Part shown: piece after piece, positions 50,901 to 61,271 of the stretch | Layout: the number at the start of each line of letters is the position of its first letter | Numbering within the stretch: the stretch's first letter is position 1 | NCBI RefSeq assembly: GCF_016802725.1 | Contig: NC_052668.1 | Coordinates: 23,430,501-23,494,500, forward strand | DNA from: Solenopsis invicta | Lineage: Eukaryota; Arthropoda; Insecta; Hymenoptera; Formicidae | Direction of reading: 5' to 3' | DNA length: 64,000 nt | The notes under the pieces: generated by a model | Seen by the model: the letters and a program-made list of their open reading frames with translations, nothing else | Told to the model about the DNA's origin: nothing | The model's database searches: none | Made by a program: the position numbers and the translations under genes

Positions 50901-53900
50901 TTAATTAATTAAATTACTTTGAAAATGACAAATTATTTAAAAAATTTAAATTTTTTGTATAAATACTTATGTATTCAAGATGATTTATGCGAAGCTTCAT
51001 TGGAATTATGAACTTAATTGTTTCGTTAACAAATAAGCAAATAAATTTTGTATATTTACAGAACAACTAATCTCTACATCGCAATAAAACTTTACATACA
51101 TCATCTTGAATACTTAATGTAATATATTAAAAATGACAGATTTTTGTCGTTATTTTTTAATTACAATACAAGTACAGCAATACAAGTAACGAGGAAAATA
51201 GAATAATAAATTATACTTGTAATACATCGTGTAAAAAAAAAGATGATGTTAAAAGATACATCTTGGATATTCTATTTTGTATTAACAAGAAGAAATAAAA
51301 TAAGAGAAGATGCTTTAACAAATTTAATTCTGAGAAGAATGTAGTTTGCCTTGAGATGTCTTTTTATTCCTCGTAGTTTCCGAATTTTACATCTATGCTA
51401 TATTTATAAGTATATTATATATGTATCCTGTGAAGTTGAGAGAAGATTGTGTCACCGGCAGTGAATGTGATGGAATCAGAATTATTTATAAAACGAACAT
51501 CTTATTCGCGTGTGATTCCGTCGAAGTTTAACGCTGAGATAAATTCTCTTGGGAAGATCGCCCGATTTAATTCGTCTTCACGTAACTGCGTAAACTGCGG
51601 GAAATATCAGCCCTCGCAAATTAGCTTTGCGTAGTTTAGCAAACATCGAACCAATCGTTCGTTCAACAGATACGATCTTTGTCTTCCACGACAGACGAAT
51701 AGACAAAAGCGTATCGTATTTCTCAACGACACGTCCGTGAGGAATTTACACGCAGATCCCGAAGTATCTCTGCGTTTGCCTCAAACCGGAAAGATCGCGA
51801 CGCTAAAATCCTGGACGTCTCGTCCGGCGATCGATCGAACGAGCTCTCCTGCCAAGGGGGGAAAAGCCAGCGCATCCGGCTGGTCCGGCAATCGATCCTT
51901 CGCACCTCTTTTCCCCAAAAACGGACCCGTCTCAAGCACGCACTCGCACACGCACAGTTTCCGCGGCACAGGGACGCGACGCGATACGCGGTCCACTCTC
52001 TCGCTCGTTCGAGCCGGGATAACGATCGTCCGAAACAAGTGCGTCTACGTCATCGGAAGGAGCCTCCTCCCTCGCCACACCCCTGATCGGCGGCGCGACA
52101 ACAACGACGAAAACGACACGTCCACGGCACGTCCGTCAATGCTTTACGTACACGTGCGTCGTTAACGCGCACACGCGCCGCCCCGGCATCGATCGTGCCG
52201 CCGGGAAATCCGCACGATACCCGGGAGGATTACGCATCGTCGCGACGCGGCGACACCGAGGCGCCCGCGGGACGCTCGTTCGAGCTACCATAATTGCGAA
52301 ATTACCCCTAGCGCTTGGCACGCGTTCAGTACTGCAGGACACCGGGCTGGATCGACCGTGACATATTTTCCGCGTTTATTGTAGTCCGAATCTCAAGAAT
52401 GGTGGGACGCGGCGCTCGCAATCGCGAAAACCCTGCGGTACCAAGGAGCGAGTACCAAAAACGCTTTCCAATCGCAAATAGAATCAGAATCAATTTCTAA
52501 AATCTGAGAGGATGTACGAAAAGAGATGGGGATCTCCTAGAGACCTGGATCTCGCGGTTCAACAGCTTTCGTCATGCTTTTTTTTTTAATCATGCAATCG
52601 TTTCTTGCGCGAGGCTCACGCTTGCAGCCAATGCGGCACTGCTGCCGAGGGGTGGCCCGGACGAATGCGTCAACCACGTTCACGTGCTATCTCGTGAAAA
52701 CGCATGCGCCCATCGCCGGCAACAAGTTGGTGTCAGCACCGACCGGAACACAACGGTTGCGCTCCGGAGGAAGCGTGGAGAAGCGTGCGATGGCGTGACA
52801 GCTATATAAACGGCATCGATAGGCCAAGGACAAACTGGTGATACAGCGAACAGAGTGGCCACCTCCATCTACCGACCGTTTAAACGAAGGGCATTTGGCG
52901 AATACCGTCAATATCGCTGAAGTTACGTTTTGCATACTGAGAGAAAAATGTTTAACATGATTTAATTCTATTCATAGTCATTTTTGTTGTTGCCAATTAT
53001 ATATTTACACTATAAAAAAATGTTGTGCTAATGCAGATAGATTTCTACTATTTCTACGTATCACAACAAAATCACTATTTTCTATCTGTGCTAAAATAGT
53101 TTGTTACATATAGAATTTATAGTGATACATTTTAGCATTTCTTCTAGAAAATTGAGATCTCATTATCAATTATACAATCATTTATGATAATTAGTATGAT
53201 TGGCATGAATAGAAAAGCCACAGAACATTTTTTTAAATTTTACAGTTTAGATATAAATTCTGTCTGTCATTTAGATACCAAAGAATATAGACTATGAATA
53301 TAATCATAGAAAATATTCTTACATTAAAGCATTTATACATTTAAGAATTTATTTTTTTGTTTGTATATAAATACTTAAACTGAAATTCAAGTATTTTATG
53401 TAAAATGTATGAATAACGTTAGTTAATTAAATACATAAAAATGTAAATTAATTAAACTGCAGTTTATTTAATCAAATTAAAAAACTTAGTCAAATCAACT
53501 TTTTTCTTAATGTATAATATTTGTTTTAATTATATAGTATTAGTTATTATTATTACGTAAATAGTAAGTAAATGTTAATAATATAGTTATATTTATTATA
53601 ACTATGATAGAATTTATTATATAAAAATGTTTATTTTTTAACAAGTATAATTCTAGCTCTGTATATGCATACGCAGTGTCAATTTATTAAAAGATCAGAA
53701 AAGAGCGATAATCTAGATGTTGATGTAGAAAAATAACGAAGAGTTTTTACATGTACGTTTCGGGCTTACTTGCCCCTTATCAACATGTGGAAATTACATT
53801 ATCAAAAGAGAATGGAGTAAAATAAAACGGTAAGCCCGAAACGTACATGTAAAAACTCTTCGTTATAATAATATTTCTACACTAATATCTAGATTATCGC

Positions 53901-54731
53901 TCTTTTCTAACCTTTTAACAAATTGACACTGTTTATTTTTTATTTTTACTATTCATATCTTGATATTTTATTGTATTAGTATTTGAAATTATCACAATTT
54001 ATAATAAAATTTGTTCATTATAACTGGTAAAACTATAAACATAAGATTGTAACATTATAGCACTAATAATATAAAAATAGAGCTCCCAATCATAATTATT
54101 TTATCATTCGCAATCATAAATGTCAAATACTTTTCTCTCAGTACATTGAAAATTAGAACTTTTAGTGCGTAGGCTTAATTAAGGTAGAATTCTCTAGATT
54201 GACCTCAATTCTCGTAAATTACAGAATCTCGAAGTTGTTAGCGAAAACATGGGTTGAACACTGATAGCCGCCGAACTACGAGCTTCAACAACTTGCCGTT
54301 CTGTTTAAAAGCAAAACTTTGCTTCGACAGCAATTTAGGGATTATCTAGGGCGTATTAATTATAGGTAATTAACTGACGAATCAATTTACTCACCGTCGG
54401 AATCCGGCGAGCCGGTCTCCTGCAGCTCGATGTGCTCCCGCATTCTCCGTCTACTGCTGCGCGTGATCGGGTCCAGACGGAGGCCGATATTGTCGACATT
54501 ATCGATATCCCCGAGATCGATGGGACTACCGACGATATAGGGCCCGGTGGTTTCTTCCTCTCCGCCGTCGTTCGCCCGGTTGGCCGTATTGCCACCGCCG
54601 AGGTTGTTGTTGCCGCTGCCATTGTGCAGGGGTGTGTCGTCCATGTGGGGTATGGAAGAGAGGTCCGGCGGGGTGAACGGTCGCAACGGCTCAGGACTAG
54701 GAACCCGGGGGTTCCCCCTGGCTGGTTGCAT
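35810..54731 (-). CDS. ATP8A: P4-ATPase phospholipid flippase, ATP8A class (21 exons, 1290 aa)
   Basis: Minus-strand exons, all in phase: 54731-54395, 44991-44756, 44449-44351, 44269-44159, 44070-43823, 43526-43246, 43159-42865, 42780-42548, 42467-42091, 42019-41882, 41780-41628, 41547-41350, 41267-41168, 41090-40846, 40757-40632, 40545-40405, 40288-40170, 40083-39949, 39873-39769, 37234-37137, 35907-35810. Hallmarks: DGET (about 292-295, actuator domain), PISL (about 460-463, TM4, P4-specific), phosphorylation motif DKTGT (Asp about 513), KGAD (about 679-682, nucleotide domain) and GDGAND (about 919-924). Ten membrane helices are expected. Family role: ATP-driven transfer of phosphatidylserine and phosphatidylethanolamine to the cytosolic leaflet with a CDC50 subunit. 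The protein is longer than vertebrate ATP8A1 (about 1160) because of a 112-residue N-terminal extension. Confidence 0.95.
36029..36177. mobile_element. Foldback element in the last flippase intron
   Basis: GCGTCTAGCGATGGGCT on the left and AGCCCATCGCTAGACGC on the right are perfect 17-bp inverted repeats around 115 bp. It lies about 120 nt upstream (minus strand) of the last-exon acceptor at 35907. Confidence 0.6.
37137..37234 (-). CDS. ATP8A: Flippase exon 20: C-terminal regulatory tail
   Basis: The exon encodes SLTETARLLKNVKSVFTRRS and NAASRVSVEVELS. The S-L-T-E-x-A-x-L-L-K-N-V core matches the ATP8A C-terminal tail. Phase 2 in, phase 1 out. It is isolated by a 2.5-kb intron on one side and 1.2 kb on the other. 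Confidence 0.88.
37235..39768 (-). other. Flippase intron 19
   Basis: A 2.5-kb intron between the end of the membrane domain and the regulatory tail. It has an AT dinucleotide run (38339-38356). No extra in-phase exon was found. Confidence 0.5.
39769..41090 (-). CDS. ATP8A: Flippase exons 14-19: TM5-TM10
   Basis: Exons 41090-40846, 40757-40632, 40545-40405, 40288-40170, 40083-39949 and 39873-39769. Sequence runs ISGVEGLQAACASDYSIAQF, KLILYSFYKNICLYVIELWF, GQILFERWSIGLYNVV, then the last membrane helices (WVWIINALIHSSLLYWLPL, WGSIILWFLFILIY, FWLGLILIPIAVLLLDVTV). The cytosolic tail begins WKSVTEAARENE. Confidence 0.92.
41168..42780 (-). CDS. ATP8A: Flippase exons 8-13: nucleotide-binding and phosphorylation domains
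   Basis: Exons 42780-42548, 42467-42091, 42019-41882, 41780-41628, 41547-41350 and 41267-41168. Recognisable blocks are the N-domain LNVIEFTSARKRMSVIVKTP and IFCKGADSVIYERL, the ATPase motif WVLTGDKQETAINIGYSCKL, CCRVSPIQKAE, and the hinge AVTLAIGDGANDVAMIQKA. Every intron break is GT..AG and phase-consistent. Confidence 0.93.
42865..43526 (-). CDS. ATP8A: Flippase exons 6-7: TM3-TM4 and catalytic aspartate
   Basis: Exon 43526-43246 encodes GVVIYTGHDTKLMQN and TM3. Exon 43159-42865 encodes TM4 with NNLIPISLQVTLEVV, then MARTSNLNEELGIVKYIFTD and the phosphorylated Asp in DKTGTLTKN. PISL holds the Ile that gates the lipid path in P4-ATPases. All key residues are intact. Confidence 0.94.
43823..44991 (-). 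CDS. ATP8A: Flippase exons 2-5: TM1-TM2 and actuator domain
   Basis: Exons 44991-44756, 44449-44351, 44269-44159 and 44070-43823. They carry the P4 signature N-terminal block (AKYSFLTFIPLFLFEQFRRY), TM1 (SNCFFLFIALMQQIPDVSPT), TM2 (TTLVPLIFILSLSALKEIVE) and the actuator domain with ADLILLSSSEP and SFIETANLDGETNLK. DGET replaces the TGES of other P-type ATPases and is the P4 dephosphorylation motif. The donor after VVK (GTTGCT, 44158) is weak. Confidence 0.93.
46207..46636. mobile_element. MITE family F, copy 1
   Basis: Left AGAGAAAAGTTTCTTTG and ATTTGTTTGAATTAAAGAAG; right ACATAACTTTTCTCTGAGCG. It shares long blocks with 63.23-63.59 kb in opposite orientation. About 430 bp, in flippase intron 1. 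A CATTGCAATG hairpin lies inside. Confidence 0.6.
48320..48401 (-). CDS. ATP8A: Alternative first exon of the flippase (short isoform start)
   Basis: ATG at 48401 opens MEVAAAKLVQWFNELRSRVH, 27 codons plus one base, to a good donor (C|GTAAGT). Phase 1 matches the acceptor at 44991, giving HAQT-L-GPVRAENGG and a 1205-residue protein. It lies at the edge of a GC-rich block (48.16-49.25 kb) that could be its promoter. The encoded helix is amphipathic and unlike the proline-rich start of the other isoform. No transcript evidence is available. Confidence 0.55.
48402..49250 (-). promoter_or_regulatory. GC-rich block upstream of the alternative flippase exon
   Basis: The block is strongly CpG-rich in contrast to its AT-rich flanks, and lies directly upstream (minus strand) of the ATG at 48401. 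It contains short GACGCC repeats (48881-48900) and a GAC run (49127-49143). Read as the promoter and 5' UTR of the short isoform; no core element was identified. Confidence 0.35.
50506..51010. mobile_element. Second copy of the TTAA-type MITE, interrupted
   Basis: Starts AAGGATGTATTACACGTACA, like the left end of the 29.7-kb copy. After an insertion at 50575-50815 the interior resumes with ATATGTATATGAAAATTATG and TTTATTTACTAACACATTTT, matching that copy. The right end is degraded, so its boundary is approximate. Confidence 0.5.
50575..50815. mobile_element. Short inverted-repeat element inserted in the TTAA-type MITE
   Basis: TACACTGAGAAAAAA on the left and TTTTTTCTCTGTGTA on the right. The interior holds repeated GTTGATTCAAC words. 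The ends resemble family A but the interior differs. Confidence 0.55.
52937..54150. mobile_element. About 1.2-kb element bounded by ACTGAGAGAAAA inverted ends
   Basis: Left CATACTGAGAGAAAAATG; right CTTTTCTCTCAGTAC, whose reverse complement matches the left end, with further matches (TTTAACATG / CATTTGACATTT type). The interior is AT-rich with no ORF and contains a family-A-like end at about 53.5 kb and the foldback element at 53674-53931, so it is probably a nest of insertions. Confidence 0.4.
53674..53931. mobile_element. Foldback element with hammerhead-like box (Penelope/retrozyme-like)
   Basis: The left arm (53674-53769) and right arm (53830-53931) are inverted copies of about 96-102 bp: GAGCGATAATCTAGAT, then ACGAAGAGTTTTTACATGTA, then CGTTTCGGGCTTAC. 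On the minus strand the left arm continues past GAAAC to a GGGC/GCCC stem and UUGAUAA, close to the hammerhead core CUGAUGA-stem-GAAA. A 60-bp spacer separates the arms. Confidence 0.55.
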
Positions 54732-54746
54732 CGGCTGTGCCGGCGC
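54395..54746 (-). CDS. ATP8A: Flippase first coding exon, long isoform (proline-rich N-terminus)
   Basis: After acceptor ttattgcag, the exon begins at 54746; the first ATG is at 54731. It encodes MQPARGNPRVPSPEPLRPFT, then Asn/Gly-rich and acidic sequence ending E-T-G-S-P-D-S-D at donor GTGAGT (phase 1). This joins 44991 to give D-V-G-P-V-R-A-E-N. The segment lacks membrane helices and looks disordered. Because the exon starts with an acceptor, at least one upstream exon (UTR or coding) must exist to its right. Confidence 0.75.
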
Positions 54747-55122
54747 CTGCAATAACAAAATCGACGACGCGATCGATTTACTCGTGACCTTTCACCTCAC
54801 CGAGAATACCCAAAAAGTTACTAGTTATCAATGCGCCGGTCTATTTATAATCAATTTCAATGGCAGAGAAAAAATGGAAAGAAATGTCGCGTTCTATTTT
54901 AAAGACTTAATTTTAATATCTCAACCAGTTATGTTCATCGACACTTATATACATCTATCACAATATTCCTCGCATATTTCTCGGGACACTCACTCGAGCC
55001 GCTACTATGCAATTAGAATCTTAGATCACACCTGATTAAAAGACGCAACGACGGCATTACTTTGCAATGATACACTAATCGCATGAGTAATTCATAATCA
55101 TACAGGTAACAATGACACATAC

Positions 55123-55140
55123 CTAGAATATCCGACGACC
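55123..55140 (-). other. Candidate 18-nt microexon upstream of the flippase
   Basis: On the minus strand, acceptor cctttcag and donor TAG|GTATGT flank 18 nt. The next downstream acceptor is the flippase exon at 54746. It has no ATG, so it would be 5' UTR. Such short matches can arise by chance. Confidence 0.2.
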
Positions 55141-58100
55141 CTGAAAGGAATCGTATCAATCTCTCAAACCGCAACGTTTACGTTTTACGTCACGGTTCAT
55201 TCACCCCGCGATTGTTTCGCGTCACGTACACGACGTATACATCGAAGACTCCTTCCGAGTCTCCGTTTCGACAAGGTAAAGCTTTTTGATTGAACCTTGG
55301 TGACCTGATTTATTCGTTTCCCTGAATTAGCTGGAGAATTGACAATGCTCGAAGCGAAATTGTTGAGTCACGCAGGTGGACAAAAGTCTATAAGTATCCT
55401 ATAGAAATCAGAATTACCGATGTTCCTTACGCCAGGAAAACTTCGATAACTGTGATTTCTATAGAACATTTTCAAGCGAGCGTTAACTCTTCCCGTTAAG
55501 ACATCTTCTTTTTTTTTCTTTTTTTTTATTGAGACTCTTTAAAATGTTTACGCCGTTTTTGTCGTGTTTTCTTCTCTAATAGAACGGATTCCAAACGAAA
55601 AGCAAAATAAAATTAAAAAGATGTTGGAAATTAGATGTTTCATATTTTCGCTTGAATACGTGAAAACCTTAAAAATATTATAAGATATTATAATATTTAA
55701 TTTTTTATTTTCCTATTGTACAAAAACGAAACAAAAACGTATGAGGACTCTAAGAATATTCAAATTTGACTGCAGGCATTTGAACCAATACGTCGTAAAA
55801 CTCGCCAACCGTTTTTACTTAAAAATAAATGTGAAGATAGGTTGAGTATCAGGTTTACCGTAGAATTACGACAGTACAAGTGACATGACGTCGGTGACTC
55901 ATACCTGATGGCAAACACGACGATAATATACTGCGCGACCATTGGCGGCCGCTTTGATGCAGATAACTTATGAGGGTATACAAATACATGCATATTTAAT
56001 TTTTATAATACTACGAATATAAGCGGGAACATTATGACGGAACGTACACGAGGTGTTTAACGGTGAATAAGTAACGAGCGCTCGATTAAGGTGACCTCGC
56101 ACGCTTCGTTAATGAATTCGTAAGAAAAGTCGCGTGTTCTCGGCGGAAAGGTGAATTTTTTGTTTCGCGACGACGAAAGAGTCGCATTTCGAACGAGGGT
56201 GCGAACTGAATAAACAACTCGTTTCGCGATCGCTGGTGACACTGTTCGTTGAAGCAAATTATTTGCTGCTCGCCTTCGTTCACGTTCGTTTATTCTGAAT
56301 CAAGAGAAATTAATTGCACGTGCGATTCTGCACCCGCATATATATATTTTTTTTATTTTTACTAACGAAATCTTTTTATATGAGATACATTGAAAAAAAG
56401 AGTATGATAATAGTTATCAAGTGGAATGAAATAATGCCAATTAAATATTTAATTAATATAGCCAAAAACAATTTTACTTTTCTGAATATTCAGCAAGCAT
56501 CAAATTTATAATATTTACAACATATTTATTTAATATAACCAAATTTGATATCTGCTAAATATTTAGAAAAATAAAATTGTTTTTTATTACATTAATCAAA
56601 TTTGGCATTATTTCACTCAACATTTGATAGCTATTATCCAACTCTTTTTTCAATGTAGGTGAGATGTATGTTACGTAAGGCTTGTGCTCTGATGCATACG
56701 CAATTTTACGTGCGTCGAAATTAAAAAACAACACCGGAGGTCGGAGCATCGCGTGTGCCACGCACGTGCGTCTCTTCTGTACGTCTGTAAATTGCTGATT
56801 GCATTAAATACGCGGCATGTGAAACAACTGTGCGTCGAGGCCAGACAAATATACGTGCGCGAAGATAAAAAAAATAGAGGACATCAGGCGGTAAAGAAAA
56901 GCGCAAAATATGCAAAAACGAACGTCTCTTCGCGGATATCTCATTTCGCGGACGCGCGCGAGAAACGCGGCGATAACTTCAACTCGTCTTGAGTAATCGA
57001 GTGACATAAGCCAATGTGCACAGTGTGTCTCAGTGGGAAAAAGCTCAGGTAAATTAAAAATAACGTGTTTTTCAGTGAATTTCGAGTTTGTTTGCACAAA
57101 CAAGCACGTTTCCGCTTGCGCACGTAAGTCTTCGCGGCTTATCACCGGCTGCACCTTGCGAATTACGTAAATTCACGGTAATTATTCTTGACGGATCTAC
57201 TTATGAGCGATCACCTGCCAGCGGATACGATGAATCGCTCACCACTCCGAGATGGATTAGACAGGTCATTATCGTTATAATCACGCGATTAATACTCACT
57301 ACTGTTAAACGTATCGTCCGAGGCTTAACTTTGAGCCTCGTTTTGAAGCTTCAATCCGTTCCCCGTTGTACTTATTGTTGCCTCGCCTTAGCGTCAATCC
57401 ACGACTGACTCGGCCAGCGATTCATCACCCGGGAAATTTATCGGAGCAAAGCCTAGGCAAGCTGCACCGATGTTTGTCTGATTAAACATCGCGCACCACA
57501 CTTCGGCAGCAACACATGCGTATACGCAATACAGTGTATGTACATAGCAATGTAGGTCTCGGATTAATCACTATAACTCCAATCATCTCGATATCGTATT
57601 ATGGAAGATAAATTTTTAACGGTTCGCGATGGATTTTTATCTTGCAGAAGCTCTCGTAGTTGTGGAAGACTCTTGCGCGAAAAAACGCACGTCAATCAGC
57701 GAAGACGATTGTCGTCCAGTAGTAAAAACACGGAAGTGGTCAGACCAAGCTTCTTTATTTTTTATTTGGAAGATTGCTGAACTCTGACAGCTTTTGAAGG
57801 TACTTTTCCTTTACTCTTTTGAGAAAGGCGTTGTATGTAAAGTTGCTATCGAAAACTTCATAAAAATTGATATTTATTACTTAATACACTTCCCCACGTG
57901 TGGATAAATTCAAGTTTCTTCTCTGAATCCTTTCAATTAGTTTTAAAAAGCATAATAGTTTAAAGAAGGAATATGTTTGATTGCGCTCTTCTTCAGACTT
58001 CAAATCTGCAGCAGAAATGCAACTCTCGGCAAGAGAAGTCAACTGTAATCTATTAAAGTCCATTGAAGTCTATTAAAATCTATTTAAATCCAAGTAACAA

Positions 58101-58902
58101 TAACTGCAGCGCACACAATTGCGATAAATGTTCAACGAAAATAATTTTTTTTTTGCGAAGGATCTTGAAGTAGTTAAGAAAGTTCTTTTCTATCACAATT
58201 AGGAAAAAGGCACATTTATTTGTCACTAAATAAAAAACCGCATGCGACTATCGGCGCGCACTGGTCGACACTGCGAGTAAAACTTCATTAGCGAATCATG
58301 ACGGTATTCCCAAATGCTTTTCACAATTTTTTACCGAACGTAAGTGTATGAAAGAGTCACCGTTGTTTATGTTAACGATTATGGAAACGATGGGCGTTCA
58401 TCGTGCAAATGATGCGAGGTGACGACGGCGGCCAGGAGCGCTTTTTCCTTCGAGGAATGTTGGGAAGTCACTGAAATGAAATCCAACGTGACAGCAGCGG
58501 GGCACGGCCAATAGGAGTTAGCGAAACGATCGATAACGCAAGACACGAAGTTTCGACCTGATAAGATCGAGATTTCTGTGGCGCTTGCTTGTGGACGTTC
58601 GTGAGGTTTTATCGAGACTGTCACGACGATTCCGGCGGCCGTCTTCGATAAGGCAGGCCTCCCGATTAGGAAGGCCATTTCTCACTGATCGTATCTTACT
58701 AGATGGAAGAGGAAAAAAAACAATCGTTCCTCGTAACGTGTAATTCGCAGAAAAAATAAAAATAATAAAATATATCGAAACAATTAAATTGACATGTCTG
58801 TGCCTCGTGTCACCAAGAAGATATATCTCTAAAAGCATTAACCGTTTCAAGCTCAATCTATATGAATATGAAAATAACAATACAAACATAAATCAACAGC
58901 GT

Positions 58903-58966
58903 GCAAAAGAACAAATTGGACAAACAGAAACTAATGCATTTATTTCAATGTTTGCAATACAAATAC
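58903..58966. repeat. Direct partial repeat of the second foldback arm
   Basis: GCAAAAGAACAAATTGGACA and CAATGTTTGCAATACAAATA here recur 127 nt downstream (59030-59093) with about 85-90% identity by eye. Confidence 0.55.
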
Positions 58967-58975
58967 ACAAGTAGA

Positions 58976-59342
58976 AATGAAAAGTTCCTAGTAATTTTCT
59001 CGTGTTAGAGAGAGATATGGCTTTAACAAGCAAAAGAACTTGTTGAACAAACAAAAACTAATACATTTATTCCAATGTTTGCAATACAAATATCGTGCAC
59101 GACGTTTCGACTTGCTCAGTCCTTCTCAGCATGAAAATCAAGGATTAACAACGAATTTAAAAGTTAAAAATAATTTACTTAATAAAGTTATTTTAAACAA
59201 TTTTTTATTTAAGTCGAAACGTTTACGATATTTGTATTGCAAACATTGTAATATTATCAATGTATAAGTTTTTTCAACCAATTTCTTTGTTCATTGAAGA
59301 GACATCTCTCCCAACACGAGAGAATTATTAAAACTTTCATTA
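58976..59342. mobile_element. Second foldback element with hammerhead-like box
   Basis: The left arm ends CAAATATCGTGCACGACGTT then TCGACTT at 59113. The right arm starts AAGTCGAAACGTTTACGATA at 59211. Arms match outward over about 130 bp (CAATGTTTGCAATACAAATA, and CTCGTGTT with GAGAGAT). On the minus strand: CUGAGAA, stem GACU/AGUC, GAAAC. A direct partial repeat lies just to the left. Confidence 0.55.
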
Positions 59343-61271
59343 CTCTTGTAGTTTGATTATTGCTTGGGAAAAATTTATTAAAACTTCAAAATTACATGCC
59401 TTTTTTAAAGAATAATATGTATTAAAGTTTTATTTGCTCGAAAAGGAAGCGCAAAGCTCTCCCTGAAATATAATTCTGTAGAACAAAATAGTTGCAACAT
59501 TAATAATGAATTTGCCAAACAGGATTGGTTTCCAAAGTCATTGATTTCCGGACTCGGGAGTTCTTAATTATTTCTATCGCCGTGATTGAACGCGACTTTA
59601 GTGACACCCGGGTAATGGAAGCATTGATCGTGACGTGAGACCTTCGACTTAATAAGCTAGACATTTCATTGATCGAATTGTACGATATTACTAATCTTCT
59701 GAGCTCTTCCAAGATTCATTATTCAGTGCCTTTGATAAAAAAAAAAACGATATCTCATAAATAAATCTTACCGATTATTCTTTCGTGTGCATCACGTCTA
59801 AATATAGCCTTGACTTATTATCTCATTAAATCTCTAGTGATGCAATAAATGCATCATTCTAAACGGAAAATTATTGTCCATGACTCCTTATTCTAATCGC
59901 GCGTTACGTTAAAATGTAACGCGATAGCAACAGTGCAGAGGGAATGTTAGATATACGTGCTGCTTCCCAAGGACCCGTGACAATTCCCGGCAGAGACGCA
60001 AAAATCATCAAACGCAACGAATAACGGGAAGCAAAAAGTGTGATGATAGAGTGCAAAGTGGTCGATAGTATCGACGATGCCTTTCCGGCGACAAGGCCAT
60101 CGTAGATCGCCAGAATCGTCAACGGTAAAGAGGTGCTGAATAATTGAATTTTATCGAGTTGATAATGAGACAGCGAAGTGCGGTCCGTGCGTCATTTCGC
60201 TCCGCTCTTTCGGATGTATTATAAAAGAGTGCCCTTTCCCAGGAAACGGATCATTAACGGACCCTCCCGTCCCTCGGTAAAAAAGCGTCATGCTCTGAGA
60301 ATGTCATCGTCGTCGGAAATGTCGGCTCCCCAGAGTACCGTCTTTTCTCGTACACCTTCTCCGTTGTCTGGACGCGGCGGACGCGCCAAACTCGGCGATG
60401 CAGCGCGGACGTAATTGTCTTCGCCGCGGAGCTATCGAGCGAGCGCGATCGCAAATTACCGTCCCCGCGCTTCCGGCACGACGCTAATAAGCGCCGACGT
60501 AATTAGCGTGACACGATAAACGCGACGTGTAAAATGTAATAGTCCATAGGATCGTGCACGATTTTTTCTTTCAACATATATAACGCAACGATTTAACGAG
60601 CGATACCCTTGCCGCGTATTATCGAGCGTCGTCGTTTAACCCGAGAATAGTCACCTGGGGGTGTTTTATTACACTCCAGCGTCGGAAAAGGGAAACTCGA
60701 GTAACAGCAAATTTTTTTTATTGATCCGAAATCCATACCCATCGTTCGAAGATTCGTTCCGAGATCTAATTTATACACCAGAAACAAGTACAAGACTCAT
60801 ATATTCATCAGTTTGATGAAACTGGCTGGGATGTAGAAAACGTGTGATATAAAATCAATCAAATATGATAAGAGTGTACATTATAAATTCAAAATAATGA
60901 GTTTTTGAATAAGATTTAAATTGAAAAATATAATACGATAAACTATTAATATCTTTATGTTTATACAATACAAGTTTATGTCACGATTCTGCATAAACAT
61001 TTATTTTTATCTTTATTGAAAAATACTTCATATAACTTTTATATTTATATAATAAATAAATAGACTTTGCAAAAAACAAAGACAACATAAAGAACTTTAT
61101 ATGACGGGGAGAGAAAGAGACAGAGACAGAGTCTTTGTCACTCGAAGGTCCGAGCGGCTCGAGATTTCTTTACCTGAGTGAGGAGGCTTGACCCGTAGGG
61201 TCCCTCCCCTGACGGGAAGAGAATCAATTGCCAAAGTTATAGAATGTTCGATTCAAAAGAGAGAAGAAAAA

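Larger units (their letters stand above)
44992..54394 (-). other. Flippase intron 1 (9.4 kb) with alternative start and many repeats
   Basis: It holds the alternative first exon (48320-48401), GC-rich blocks at 48.2-49.25, 49.6-50.05 and 51.7-52.9 kb, a GT run (49573-49588), and inverted-repeat elements at 46.2-46.6, 50.2-50.35, 50.5-51.0 and 52.9-54.15 kb. 45.1-46.2 and 46.7-48.1 kb are AT-rich with nothing recognised. Confidence 0.5.

Noticed and set aside
51737..52165. 142-codon plus-strand frame
   Set aside because: GC-rich patch with a competing minus-strand frame and no domain; left as possible regulatory DNA.
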